A stretch of DNA of 64,000 nt, taken from Anabaena sphaerica FACHB-251. Lineage in GTDB: Bacteria > Cyanobacteriota > Cyanobacteriia > Cyanobacteriales > Nostocaceae. Made by a program: the position numbers and the translations under genes. The notes beneath the pieces are model-generated. The model was given only the letters and a program-made list of their open reading frames with translations, made no database searches and was not told the DNA's origin. Every line of letters begins with the position of its first letter. Within the stretch, counting starts at the first letter, position 1. The stretch spans positions 1-64,000 of the forward strand of contig NZ_JACJQU010000001.1 in assembly GCF_014696825.1 (NCBI RefSeq), written 5' to 3'. Below, in pieces: positions 1-7,685 of this stretch.

Positions 1-2
1 TC

Positions 3-2084
3 TCACCCTTAGTAGTGCGTTCCTCGGCAATTGGGGAAGACTCAGAACAAGCTTCTGCGGCTGGACAATACGAAACCGTTTTGAATGTTACTAGTAAACT
101 TGAGTTAGAGACAGCGATCGCTCAAGTCCAAGCTTCCTATAATCATCCTGCGGCTGTCCAATATCGGCGCGATCTTGGTGCTAAAGATGCGGCCATGGCC
201 GTATTGATTCAACCCCAAGTCCAAAGTGTATTTTCTGGTGTAGCCTTTAGCCGTGATCCTATTTCCCAACAAGGTGATGCGGTAGTCATTGAAGCTGTAT
301 CAGGAAGTCCCGCACAAGTTGTTTCCGGCAAAATCACACCAGAACAATATCGAGTGTTTGTTATTGGTGAAGACAAGTTATCTACCGTTCAATTTGAGGG
401 AGAGGGCAAAATTCCTCAAGCATTAATCAAGCAAGTAGCGTACCTAGCTCGACGACTGGAAAACCGTTATCATGGCATTCCCCAAGATGTAGAGTGGAGT
501 TATGACGGACAAACTCTCTGGGTATTGCAATCAAGACCAATTACCACCCTACTACCGATCTGGACACGCAAAATTGCGGCTGAAGTCATTCCCGGTGTGA
601 TTCATCCCTTAACTTGGTCAATTAATTTACCCTTAACTTGTGGGATGTGGGGAGAACTTTTTACTTTGGTATTAGGCGATCGCAGCCGCGAGTTAGACTT
701 TACCAAAATGGCAACCCTTCATTACTCTAGAGCTTATTTTAATGCTTCTTTCTTAGGGGAAGTTTTTCTAGAAATGGGTTTACCGCCAGAAAGTTTGGAT
801 TTTTTAACTAGAGGCGCAAAAATGAGTAAACCCCCTCTAGCTTCTACTTGGGAGAATTTACCAGGACTGACAAAGTTGCTACAGCGGGAAATCAGTTTAG
901 AAAAGGAATTTAAGGGGGATTATCGCCGGCGGTTTATTCCTGGGTTGACAAAGTTAGCAAATGAACTAATTGAGAACTTATCACCACCTCAGTTGTTAAC
1001 CAGAGTTGACTTGATTCTCGATTTGCTTAACCAAGGTACTTACTACAGCATTTTATCTCCCTTGAGTGCTGCCATCCGTCAGGCGGTTTCTGGAGTCAAG
1101 GATGAGCAAATTGACCATAGTATCACTCCCGAAGTGGCATCATTGCGATCGCTGAGGCTTTTAGCCACAGATGCCAAAGAAATCTTACCTGAGTTTGACC
1201 CAGAGAGAGTTTTTGAAGAGTTGGCGCAAATTCCAGAAGGTGAAAGGATTTTGGATGATTTTGCCGAAATACTTGAAGATTACGGTTATTTAAGTGAGGT
1301 AGGAACTGATATTTCTGTACCCACGTGGAAAGAACAGCCTCACCTAGTCAAACAATTGTTTATCCAGTTCATGCAAGGAACTGAAGCACCAAATGCGGAT
1401 GATTCCAAAAAGCGTCAGCAAGGTTTTGTACAAAGCCGTGTGGATCTTAAAGGACGAGTCACAGAAGTTTATTCTCGCTTGTTAGCTGAATTACGCTGGA
1501 CATTTTTAGCTTTAGAAAAGATTTGGCTTGACACTGGTTTATTACAGCAACCAGGGGATATCTTCTTTTTGAAATTGGGTGAAGTGCGGCGTTTAGCAGC
1601 AAACGCTGATGCAGAACTGAGAAATCAACTTTCAGAGTTATTGCAAAATAGGCGATCGCAATTTCTCGAACATAGCCAAATTACTCAAATCCCCCCTCTA
1701 GTTTATGGCAACAATCCCCCTCACCCTATCCTCTCTCCCATTGATACATCTGACCATATCTTACTAGGCATTCCCGCCAGTCAAGGACAAGCCGCAGGAC
1801 AAGTCAAGGTGGTGCGAAATTTACAAGAAGTGGGCGAAATTAATAAGGGGACAATTCTGGTTGTACCTTATACAGATTCTGGTTGGGCTACCATCTTAGT
1901 CCGTGCCGGAGGAGTCATAGCCGAAGCTGGTGGTAAACTTTCTCATGGGGCTATTGTCGCTCGTGAGTATGGTATTCCCGCAGTCATGGATGTGCGTGGT
2001 GCAACTTATCTGCTTCAAGATGGTCAACAAGTACGCATTGATGGATCTAAGGGAATTGTCGAACTAGAGGAATTTTTAGCCTAA
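3..2084 (+). CDS. PEP synthase / pyruvate phosphate dikinase family protein, 5' end outside window
   Basis: The frame is open from the window edge (SPLVVRSSAIGEDSEQAS), so the start lies upstream and at least 694 residues are present. The first part is the C-terminal half of a PEP/pyruvate-binding ATP-grasp domain (RSSAIGEDSE, then PQDVEWSYDG and LQSRPI). The last ~90 residues are the swivelling phosphohistidine domain, with GGKLSHGAIVAREYGIPAV carrying the phosphorylated His. Between them lies a helical linker of about 400 residues. The protein ends right after the His domain, so the C-terminal PEP/pyruvate TIM barrel of true PpsA/PPDK is absent. ATP-grasp, helical middle and His domain is the order found in rifampicin phosphotransferase-like proteins. 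The family transfers the beta-phosphate of ATP via His to a substrate; the substrate here is unknown. Family assignment is sure, specific function is not. Confidence 0.85.
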   Translation, partial: SPLVVRSSAIGEDSEQASAAGQYETVLNVTSKLELETAIAQVQASYNHPAAVQYRRDLGAKDAAMAVLIQPQVQSVFSGVAFSRDPISQQGDAVVIEAVSGSPAQVVSGKITPEQYRVFVIGEDKLSTVQFEGEGKIPQALIKQVAYLARRLENRYHGIPQDVEWSYDGQTLWVLQSRPITTLLPIWTRKIAAEVIPGVIHPLTWSINLPLTCGMWGELFTLVLGDRSRELDFTKMATLHYSRAYFNASFLGEVFLEMGLPPESLDFLTRGAKMSKPPLASTWENLPGLTKLLQREISLEKEFKGDYRRRFIPGLTKLANELIENLSPPQLLTRVDLILDLLNQGTYYSILSPLSAAIRQAVSGVKDEQIDHSITPEVASLRSLRLLATDAKEILPEFDPERVFEELAQIPEGERILDDFAEILEDYGYLSEVGTDISVPTWKEQPHLVKQLFIQFMQGTEAPNADDSKKRQQGFVQSRVDLKGRVTEVYSRLLAELRWTFLALEKIWLDTGLLQQPGDIFFLKLGEVRRLAANADAELRNQLSELLQNRRSQFLEHSQITQIPPLVYGNNPPHPILSPIDTSDHILLGIPASQGQAAGQVKVVRNLQEVGEINKGTILVVPYTDSGWATILVRAGGVIAEAGGKLSHGAIVAREYGIPAVMDVRGATYLLQDGQQVRIDGSKGIVELEEFLA

Positions 2085-2100
2085 TTCTCAGATAACAGGT

Positions 2101-2128
2101 GTCTCGCGTCTCGTGTCTCGTGTCTCGT
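2101..2128. repeat. Heptamer tandem repeat GTCTCGT x4
   Basis: Four head-to-tail copies of GTCTCG(C/T) follow the stop codon of the PEP-synthase family gene. Short tandem heptamers of this kind (STRR) are typical of heterocystous cyanobacteria and recur in many gaps of this window. Confidence 0.85.
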
Positions 2129-2167
2129 TCCCATGCTCTGCATGGGAATGAATTATTGAAGGCTCTG
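2123..2167. repeat. Half copy of a palindromic repeat also present at 62461-62569
   Basis: TCTCGTTCCCATGCTCTGCA followed by TGGGAATG forms a hairpin, then continues into AATTATTGAAGGCTCTG. The same hairpin and the same flank (AGAGCCTTC...AATTCATTCCCAT on the other strand) occur at 62521-62569. Here the repeat abuts the point where transposase homology stops. Confidence 0.7.
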
Positions 2168-2546
2168 TGCTATACCCCTGTCCTACGGTGATTGGTTTAT
2201 TTCCCGTTATGGATGTGCCACTATGTTCATAGGTTCTTTGTTTTAGTTTAACTGCATCTGGTCTTGACCAGTTTGTATGATCTCCTGCCAATAGAGGTCT
2301 TTTCTCCGTTGGTATCTGTTTGATATATAGCTGCATCAATTTTTGTCGCTGTGGTCTGCTATCTTGTAGTGCCTCATAGATACTTGGCCACTTGCGTCTA
2401 AATACTGGCGATAAGGACAAGTCTGCTAGGCAATAAATATTTCTTGTTAGCAATATCGCATCTGTTAATTCAAAGGTAGCGTCTTTTGCTCTGCCTAAAT
2501 GTTAGTAGGCTGCTTGACGAAATTCTTCTAATCTGGCACGTTTCAT
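2163..2546 (-). pseudogene. 5' fragment of a cyanobacterial DDE transposase, with an in-frame stop
   Basis: Reading from ATG at 2546 gives MKRARLEEFRQAAY, then TAA at 2502-2504 (codon 15), then HLGRAKDATFELTDAILL running without shift into TRNIYCLADLSLSPVFRRKW and AGDHTNWSRPDAVKLK. The phrase DHTNW carries the likely first DDE aspartate, and RTYEHS...GNKPITVGQGYST matches, from memory, a transposase family common in filamentous cyanobacteria (IS4/IS701-like; subgroup uncertain). Homology stops after GQGYST, where the palindromic repeat begins, so the C-terminal two thirds including the other catalytic acids are missing. The stop codon and truncation make it non-functional. A start at an internal TTG (2453) would hide the nonsense codon. 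Confidence 0.75.
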
Positions 2547-2590
2547 ATTGGCAGGTGAGAGTTGGTAGTACTTCTCTCAGCTTCTGCCAA

Positions 2591-3000
2591 AAGGGGGACT
2601 GTCTTCAATCAGACTCCCTTTTTTTTCTTGAACATGACCGATTTAGTCTAAACTCCAGTCTTAGAGGTTGTCTTAAAAGTTTTCGGCGAAATAATATGGC
2701 TTCGCCACGCTGGCGCGAACGCTACCACACAAGCCAAGTCCACCTGCGTGGACTAACGAAAAATTAGGGATTTCAAACCTGCGTAGGCAGGTTTTGTCTG
2801 TGTAGATGTGATTTATAATCACCCAGGTTAGACTTTTCAAACATCCTCTTAGAACGGCTACAAATATTTTTATAAATGCTGATGCCAACGGTGCGGCAAA
2901 TATTATAGCTAAAGTAGCGATAAAACTAGGTTTAGACCTTAGTGGAATCAGTAGGGTGTCTTTGATAGCACCATTAAAAGTTCGTTTGTGGGCTTTTTAA
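2591..3000 (+). pseudogene. TnpB (IS200/IS605-type) C-terminal relic, split by a MITE
   Basis: From 2851 the + strand reads RTATNIFINADANGAANIIA, KVAIKLGLDLSGISRV and SLIAPLKVRLWAF before TAA at 2998-3000. NADxNGAANI is the third RuvC motif region of TnpB proteins and APxxVRLW is a common C-terminus of cyanobacterial TnpB. The MITE at 2664-2848 interrupts it. Removing the MITE and one copy of the TTA duplication joins FSLNSSL to RTATN in one frame, with the upstream side open back beyond 2591 (homology of that side not certain). Most of the transposon, including the N-terminus and the other RuvC residues, is gone. Confidence 0.7.
2664..2848. mobile_element. MITE, 185 bp, TIR GAGG(A/T)TGT..., TTA target duplication
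   Basis: The left end reads GAGGTTGTCTTAAAAGT and the right end, reverse-complemented, GAGGATGTTTGAAAAGTC. Both flanks carry TTA (2661-2663 and 2849-2851), a TNA-type duplication. Short inner hairpins are visible (GTCCACCTGCGTGGAC; AACCTGCGTAGGCAGGTT). There is no coding capacity. TIRs starting GAG and 3-bp TNA duplications fit the ISL2/IS1031 branch of the IS5 family as the source of transposase in trans (inference). The element at 15841-16003 has the same ends. Confidence 0.85.
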
Positions 3001-3035
3001 GAATCCCCTGCCTTCTAGGCATGGGGAGTATCAAA
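3001..3035 (+). mobile_element. Right-end hairpin of the TnpB relic element
   Basis: Immediately after the relic stop codon, GAATCCCCTGCCTTCTAGGC continues into ATGGGGAGTATCAAA. CCCCTGCC pairs with GGCATGGGG, followed by AGTATCAAA. The same layout (AAGAATC, stem, TTTAGG, stem, AGTGTCAAA) is found at the right end of the TnpB element at 63714-63751, so this is probably the subterminal hairpin recognised by TnpA and the 3' part of the TnpB guide RNA scaffold. Confidence 0.65.
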
Positions 3036-3185
3036 AATCCTCCCTCCTTATCGAATGAAACAGCCCTACACCCTAAAGAGGGATGGGCTATTACGACGAT
3101 TCAGATAATTCATAATTTAGAATTCAAGCATAAAATTTAGTTACAGAGCCATGCACTGCTAACTGCTTTATTAAATTAATCAAAT

Positions 3186-4808
3186 TTATAAAAATCCCCG
3201 TTTACCATTGGGGCGCACAGTCAGCCAATTAATCTTTGCTAATGCCAATTGCTCATCACTAATCCTAGCACCAGTGAGATTAGCACCACACAAATTGGCT
3301 CCTCGCAGATTAGCCTGACTCATATAAGCATAGCTTAGGTCTGCTCCTCTGAGGTCTGCCCCTTCTAAATCAGCATGACTTAAGTAAGCTTTAGTCAAAT
3401 TAGCATCCTTGAGATTTGCTTCCTTTAGACTAGCCCTGCCAAAGTCACTATTTTCGAGATTAGTACCTTGCAAGTTGGTTTTTGTCAATTGAGCGCCGTG
3501 GAAATTAGTTCCTGATAAATCAGAATCTTGTAAGTTCAATAGACTGATGTTATATGAAGCAAAATCCCGTCTTCCCTTCATATAGGCTGTTAGCAAAGCT
3601 TGGGAATTTATTTTCCGGTTAACTTGAGAACCATTGCTGTTAGTGTTGATCAGATTTTGAGATTTGGGGATCACTTGTTTGCGCTCTCTTCGTCCAGACT
3701 GGGAGCCAGAATTTTCTGCTAACTTAGCTCGTCTAGCACGAATTGCAGCTGCAACCTGGGCTACACCATTATTACCATTGGAAGCAGGTTCATTGAACAA
3801 AACACCAGAATTGTCTGGGCGGTTGTTCGTTCGCTCTTTAATATCAACATCAGATTTAACCTCAGATTTAACTATCAATCCCTTGGATAAACTGTCTAGA
3901 TATGGTTCCATATCTAACGCTCTCAGTACATCTGGGGCTGACTGGTAGCGATTACGAACTGAAACCTCCAACATTTTTTTTAAAACGCGTGTGAAATGGT
4001 CACTCACATCTACAAGCTGTTCCCATATTATTTCTCCCGTTGTGGGATTGTACGGCAAATCTTTAGGAGTTTTAGTAGTTAGTAGATAAATGCAGGTGAC
4101 ACCTAGCGCATAAATATCGCTGGAGTAAACTGGACGCATAGCCATTTGTTCTGGAGGGGCAAAACCAGGAGTACCAATGGCGTAGGCTGTTAACGCCGTC
4201 TGTCCCGATGGGTTAGGCGTAGTTTGGCTAACTTGGTTTTTGACAGCGCCAAAGTCAATCAGTACCAGTCTGGCATCTTGAGAGCGGCGAATTAAATTAG
4301 CTGGTTTGATATCACGATGAATTACCTTTAGCTCATGGATGTATTGCAGTAGTGGCAAAACCTCGCTTAAGAACTGTTTCACCCCAGCTTCGCTATAGCA
4401 TCCTGTTTTTTTCACTTCCTGTTGGAGAGTAGCTCCGCTGATGTATTCCTGAACTAAGTAAAATTGGTTGTCCTGTTTAAAATAGTCCAGTAGCCGTGGT
4501 ATTTGCGGATGATTGCCAATCATACCCAAGGTTTTAGCTTCTCTCTCAAACAACTCCTCTGCCATCTGCAATATATGTGGGGCTGTTCCTGATGGACGTA
4601 GTTGCTTGATCACACAACTAGGTTCTCCTGGTAAGACTTCATTCTGGGCTAAAAACGTTGCTCCGAAGCCTCCCTGACCTAACTGTTTGATTGCTCGATA
4701 TTGACCACATTTACCGGTCAACAGTAGTGGAGCGCCACAAGATTGACACCTTTGGCTAGATGCCAAATTTTTGGGATGGGGACAAGTGGGATTGAAGCAG
4801 TAGCTCAT
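3186..4808 (-). CDS. Serine/threonine protein kinase with N-terminal zinc ribbon and C-terminal pentapeptide repeats
   Basis: The 540-residue product has a short Cys4 zinc ribbon (C4, C9, C21, C24), a Hanks-type kinase domain at about 36-300 and pentapeptide repeats at about 430-520. The kinase is complete: glycine loop GQGGFGATF, Lys in VIKQL (K68), HRDIKPAN (164-171), DFG (185-187) and GTPGFAPPE. The linker at about 310-410 is polar and low in complexity. The tail repeats A(D/N)LxxA (DLEGADLRGADLSYA...) predict a right-handed quadrilateral beta-helix that may bind a partner. No membrane segment is seen, so it should act in the cytosol, phosphorylating Ser/Thr of unknown substrates. This architecture is common in filamentous cyanobacteria. 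It stands alone, convergent with the IS remnants. Confidence 0.93.
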   Translation of the reverse strand: MSYCFNPTCPHPKNLASSQRCQSCGAPLLLTGKCGQYRAIKQLGQGGFGATFLAQNEVLPGEPSCVIKQLRPSGTAPHILQMAEELFEREAKTLGMIGNHPQIPRLLDYFKQDNQFYLVQEYISGATLQQEVKKTGCYSEAGVKQFLSEVLPLLQYIHELKVIHRDIKPANLIRRSQDARLVLIDFGAVKNQVSQTTPNPSGQTALTAYAIGTPGFAPPEQMAMRPVYSSDIYALGVTCIYLLTTKTPKDLPYNPTTGEIIWEQLVDVSDHFTRVLKKMLEVSVRNRYQSAPDVLRALDMEPYLDSLSKGLIVKSEVKSDVDIKERTNNRPDNSGVLFNEPASNGNNGVAQVAAAIRARRAKLAENSGSQSGRRERKQVIPKSQNLINTNSNGSQVNRKINSQALLTAYMKGRRDFASYNISLLNLQDSDLSGTNFHGAQLTKTNLQGTNLENSDFGRASLKEANLKDANLTKAYLSHADLEGADLRGADLSYAYMSQANLRGANLCGANLTGARISDEQLALAKINWLTVRPNGKRGFL

Positions 4809-5170
4809 GCACTGTTAACTCGCTGCACGACAAATAAGGGAGAAAATTCGACTCTTATTACATTATTGAGAGCAAATTTTAATTTTGTCAGATAATTTTG
4901 TGGGAATCTCTTTAAAGAGTGCTTAAACTTATACTGATGATAATTCAAATTATAGTAAACCATTATGAATTATCTATACTTAGAATTAAAATCATTTTTT
5001 CCACCATTATCTCATTTATTATCTCATAAGACTTACGCCATAAGAGATACTATTTTTATGTGTAATTTACGTAAAATAGAATTTATTTTGATACAATTTT
5101 CCAGAAATAATTAATACTATTAATATTTACGTATCCTGCCTAGCTCCAATTTCCATTAAATTACTTGCAA
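4809..5170. other. AT-rich intergenic region between kinase and metallothionein
   Basis: No convincing coding frame. It should hold the kinase promoter (minus strand) and upstream part of the metallothionein promoter. AAGACTTACGCC near 5029 resembles one end of the palindromic element at 39170-39261 but has no partner end. Confidence 0.5.
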
Positions 5171-5200
5171 ATAACGCATGAATGATTGTTCATGTGTTAT
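5171..5200 (+). promoter_or_regulatory. SmtB/ArsR-type zinc-responsive operator
   Basis: An imperfect inverted repeat with arms ATAACGCATGAA and TTCATGTGTTAT (one mismatch) around TGATTG. The core TGAA-N6-TTCA has the spacing of the S1/S2 sites of the Synechococcus PCC 7942 smt operator. It ends 33 bp before the metallothionein ATG and overlaps a -10-like TATAGT at 5198-5203, so a bound repressor would block transcription until Zn(II) releases it. No SmtB/AztR-type repressor gene is in the window. Confidence 0.75.
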
Positions 5201-5233
5201 AGTGTTATCTCCAATCTCAAAATGGAGAAATGT

Positions 5234-5395
5234 ATGACTACCGTCAATCAAATGAAATGTGCCTGTCCAAGTTGCTTGTGTATCGTTTCCCTAGAAAACG
5301 CCATCCTCAAAGAGGGTAAATATTATTGCTCTGATGGCTGTGCTGAGGGACATCAAAATATCCAAGGCTGTGGCCATCAAGGATGTGGCTGTTGA
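5234..5395 (+). CDS. smtA: Bacterial metallothionein (SmtA/BmtA family)
   Basis: From ATG at 5234 the 53-residue product begins MTTVNQMKCACPSCLCIVSL and ends GCGHQGCGC. It has nine cysteines, in CACPSCLC, YYCSDGCAEGH and GCGHQGCGC, and the YYCSxxCAxGH zinc-finger-like element of SmtA, so it should bind a Zn/Cd cluster in the cytosol. The family is usually 53-56 residues. I chose 5234 over the longer starts at 5186 and 5222 because GGAG lies 8 bases upstream and the length then matches the family. The operator just upstream supports zinc-inducible expression and a role in metal buffering. Confidence 0.92.
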   Translation: MTTVNQMKCACPSCLCIVSLENAILKEGKYYCSDGCAEGHQNIQGCGHQGCGC

Positions 5396-5468
5396 TGTAG
5401 TTGGGGAGCGGGAAGAATTGCTCTATTCCCAATCCCCAGTCCCCAGTCCCCTTGCTAGTTGTAATAGC

Positions 5469-6767
5469 TTAGAGGTTAGACATCACATCACGTGCAGCTG
5501 CTAAAGTCTGCTCAATATCTTCATCTGTGTGAGCTAAAGAGGTAAAGCCAGCTTCAAACTGAGATGGTGCTAAGTAAATACCACGCTCTAACATCCCACG
5601 ATGGAAGCGCCCAAACTTAGCTGTGTCAGAATTTTTCGCATCTTCATAGTTATGAACTGGACCTGCTGTGAAAAATAGTCCAAACATGGCGCTGATATTT
5701 CCACCACAGGCGGCATGACCAGTTTCTTGAGCAATTTTCAGTAAACCATCGGCCAGCTTTTTAGTTATACGCTCTAGATAATCATAACTACCAGGTTTTT
5801 GCAGCAATTCGAGTGTTTTAATTCCCGCAGTCATAGCCAGGGGATTTCCAGAAAGAGTCCCAGCTTGATATACAGGGCCAGCGGGGGCAATCATTGACAT
5901 GATATCGCGACGACCACCATAAGCTCCCACTGGTAAGCCACCACCGATAACTTTACCGAGAGTTGTCAAATCTGGAGTGATGCCAAATTTCTCTTGAGCG
6001 CCACCGTAAGCGATCCGGAAGCCGGTCATTACTTCGTCAAATACTAACAAGGCTCCATGTTCGTGGGTAAGCTCCCGTAATCCTTCTAAGAAACCTGCAT
6101 CGGGAGTAATAAAACCAGCATTACCAACAACTGGTTCAAGAATTACACCGGCAATTTCGTCGCGGTTTTGCTCAAACAAGGCTTTGACAGCTTCTAGGTC
6201 ATTAAAAGGTGCTGTTAATGTATCGCTAGTTGCAGCTTTGGGAACTCCTGGTGAATCAGGTAAACCAAGAGTAGCTACACCAGAACCCGCTTTCACCAGG
6301 AACATATCAGCGTGACCGTGATAGCAACCTTCAAACTTGATGATTTTATCGCGTTTGGTGAAAGCTCGCATTAACCGGAGTACGGCCATACAAGCTTCAG
6401 TTCCAGAATTCACAAATCTCACCATTTCGATGCTCTTAACAGCATCTATCACCATTTCTGCTAAGACATTCTCCAGTACACAGGGTGCGCCAAAGCTAGT
6501 ACCTTTTTCCAAGGCTGTGTGTAGGGCAGCGATCACTTCTGGATGGGCATGACCACAAATAGCGGGTCCCCACGTACCCACATAGTCGATGTATTGGTTG
6601 CCATCTACATCCCATAAGTAGGCTCCGTTAACGCGATCAAATACTATAGGTTGTCCACCGACAGATTTAAAAGCGCGAACTGGAGAACTGACTCCTCCTG
6701 GCATCAGATTTTGAGCAGCTGCAAAGATTTCTTGTGATTTTGTGGTTTTAATCGTTGTGTTTACCAA
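5469..6767 (-). CDS. hemL: Glutamate-1-semialdehyde 2,1-aminomutase
   Basis: The 432-residue product is a class-III PLP aminotransferase. It converts glutamate-1-semialdehyde to 5-aminolevulinate, the first committed precursor of haem, chlorophyll and bilins. Visible signatures are [13 protein letters not shown] at the N-terminus, SGTEA (about 121-125), FDEVMTGFR and the PLP lysine in [18 protein letters not shown] (K272). The length is normal. The start is TTG at 6765-6767: GGAG sits 6 bases upstream, and [18 protein letters not shown] is the expected N-terminus with no ATG alternative. Monocistronic between two convergent or unrelated neighbours. Confidence 0.97.
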   Translation of the reverse strand: MVNTTIKTTKSQEIFAAAQNLMPGGVSSPVRAFKSVGGQPIVFDRVNGAYLWDVDGNQYIDYVGTWGPAICGHAHPEVIAALHTALEKGTSFGAPCVLENVLAEMVIDAVKSIEMVRFVNSGTEACMAVLRLMRAFTKRDKIIKFEGCYHGHADMFLVKAGSGVATLGLPDSPGVPKAATSDTLTAPFNDLEAVKALFEQNRDEIAGVILEPVVGNAGFITPDAGFLEGLRELTHEHGALLVFDEVMTGFRIAYGGAQEKFGITPDLTTLGKVIGGGLPVGAYGGRRDIMSMIAPAGPVYQAGTLSGNPLAMTAGIKTLELLQKPGSYDYLERITKKLADGLLKIAQETGHAACGGNISAMFGLFFTAGPVHNYEDAKNSDTAKFGRFHRGMLERGIYLAPSQFEAGFTSLAHTDEDIEQTLAAARDVMSNL

Positions 6768-6959
6768 GGTGATCTCCTATAAGTGGTGACTAAATCGAGC
6801 TTCTATCCCAGGATAGGGCGAAATAATGCTTAGAATTTCTATAGTAATAGAATTGGTTAAACCAAAAAAAAGACAATATCAATATTATTATCCTTTCTGC
6901 TAAACTCCTGTTAGCACCTTGAATTCATTGATGATTGTTAACTTACAAAAGTTTTTGGT

Positions 6960-7610
6960 ATGTCTTCTCCTGAACTGCAATCGCTCCAATCTGCCATCCC
7001 TGTAGAAAAAATTCGTTATGATGACCGGGGTTTAGTCCCAGCGATTATCCAAGATTATCTAGATGGTACTGTGTTGATGATGGCCTGGATGAATCGGGAG
7101 TCTTTACACAAGACTTTAGAAACTGGAGAAACTTGCTTTTGGAGTCGTTCCCGTCAGGAGTTTTGGCATAAGGGAGCTACTTCGGGACATATTCAGAAGG
7201 TGCAAACGATTCGTTATGACTGTGATAGTGATGCTTTACTGATTGGGGTAGAACAGTTGGGAGATATTGCTTGTCACACTGGGGAGCGTAGTTGTTTTCA
7301 TCAAGTAGATGGGAAAGTAACACCACCACCAGCGGATATGTTATCTCAGCTTTTTCAGGTGATATGCGATCGCCGTGATCATCCTAATGATAGTTCTTAT
7401 ACCTGTCAGTTGTTGGCAGGTGGTGATAATAAAATTTTAAAAAAGATTGGTGAGGAAAGCGCCGAGGTAGTTATGGCGTGCAAAGATGATGATGCTGATG
7501 CGATCGCTGGCGAAGTTGCTGACCTCTTCTATCATACCCTCGTCGCTCTGGCACATCATCAAGTTGATTTAAAAGCTGTTTATCGCAAATTGCAAGAACG
7601 CAGGAAATAG
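6960..7610 (+). CDS. hisI: Bifunctional phosphoribosyl-AMP cyclohydrolase / phosphoribosyl-ATP pyrophosphatase
   Basis: A 216-residue HisIE fusion catalysing steps 2 and 3 of histidine synthesis. HisI is residues about 1-115: [27 protein letters not shown] and YDCDSDALL, with [10 protein letters not shown] supplying metal-binding Cys/His. HisE is residues about 125-216: [20 protein letters not shown] and [10 protein letters not shown], the all-alpha NTP pyrophosphohydrolase signature. The ATG at 6960 follows an AT-rich leader without a clear Shine-Dalgarno. No other his genes are nearby, as usual for the scattered his genes of cyanobacteria. Confidence 0.96.
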   Translation: MSSPELQSLQSAIPVEKIRYDDRGLVPAIIQDYLDGTVLMMAWMNRESLHKTLETGETCFWSRSRQEFWHKGATSGHIQKVQTIRYDCDSDALLIGVEQLGDIACHTGERSCFHQVDGKVTPPPADMLSQLFQVICDRRDHPNDSSYTCQLLAGGDNKILKKIGEESAEVVMACKDDDADAIAGEVADLFYHTLVALAHHQVDLKAVYRKLQERRK

Positions 7611-7614
7611 GCAA

Positions 7615-7643
7615 GGGAGCAGGGGAGCAGGGGAGCAGGGGAG
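7615..7643. repeat. Tandem repeat GGGGAGCA
   Basis: About 3.5 copies of the octamer GGGGAGCA directly after hisI. Simple intergenic repeat. Confidence 0.8.
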
Positions 7644-7685
7644 AAATAATTTATCTTTCTTTTGCTATTCCCTGTCACCTGTCAC

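Noticed and set aside
2486-2767. 93-residue + strand frame
   Set aside because: It begins outside any homology and reads across the MITE end; only its 3' part coincides with the TnpB relic frame. Listed as pseudogene instead of a gene.
2673-2888. 71-residue minus-strand frame
   Set aside because: Lies mostly inside the MITE and reads the terminal repeat (RGCLKS); chance frame.
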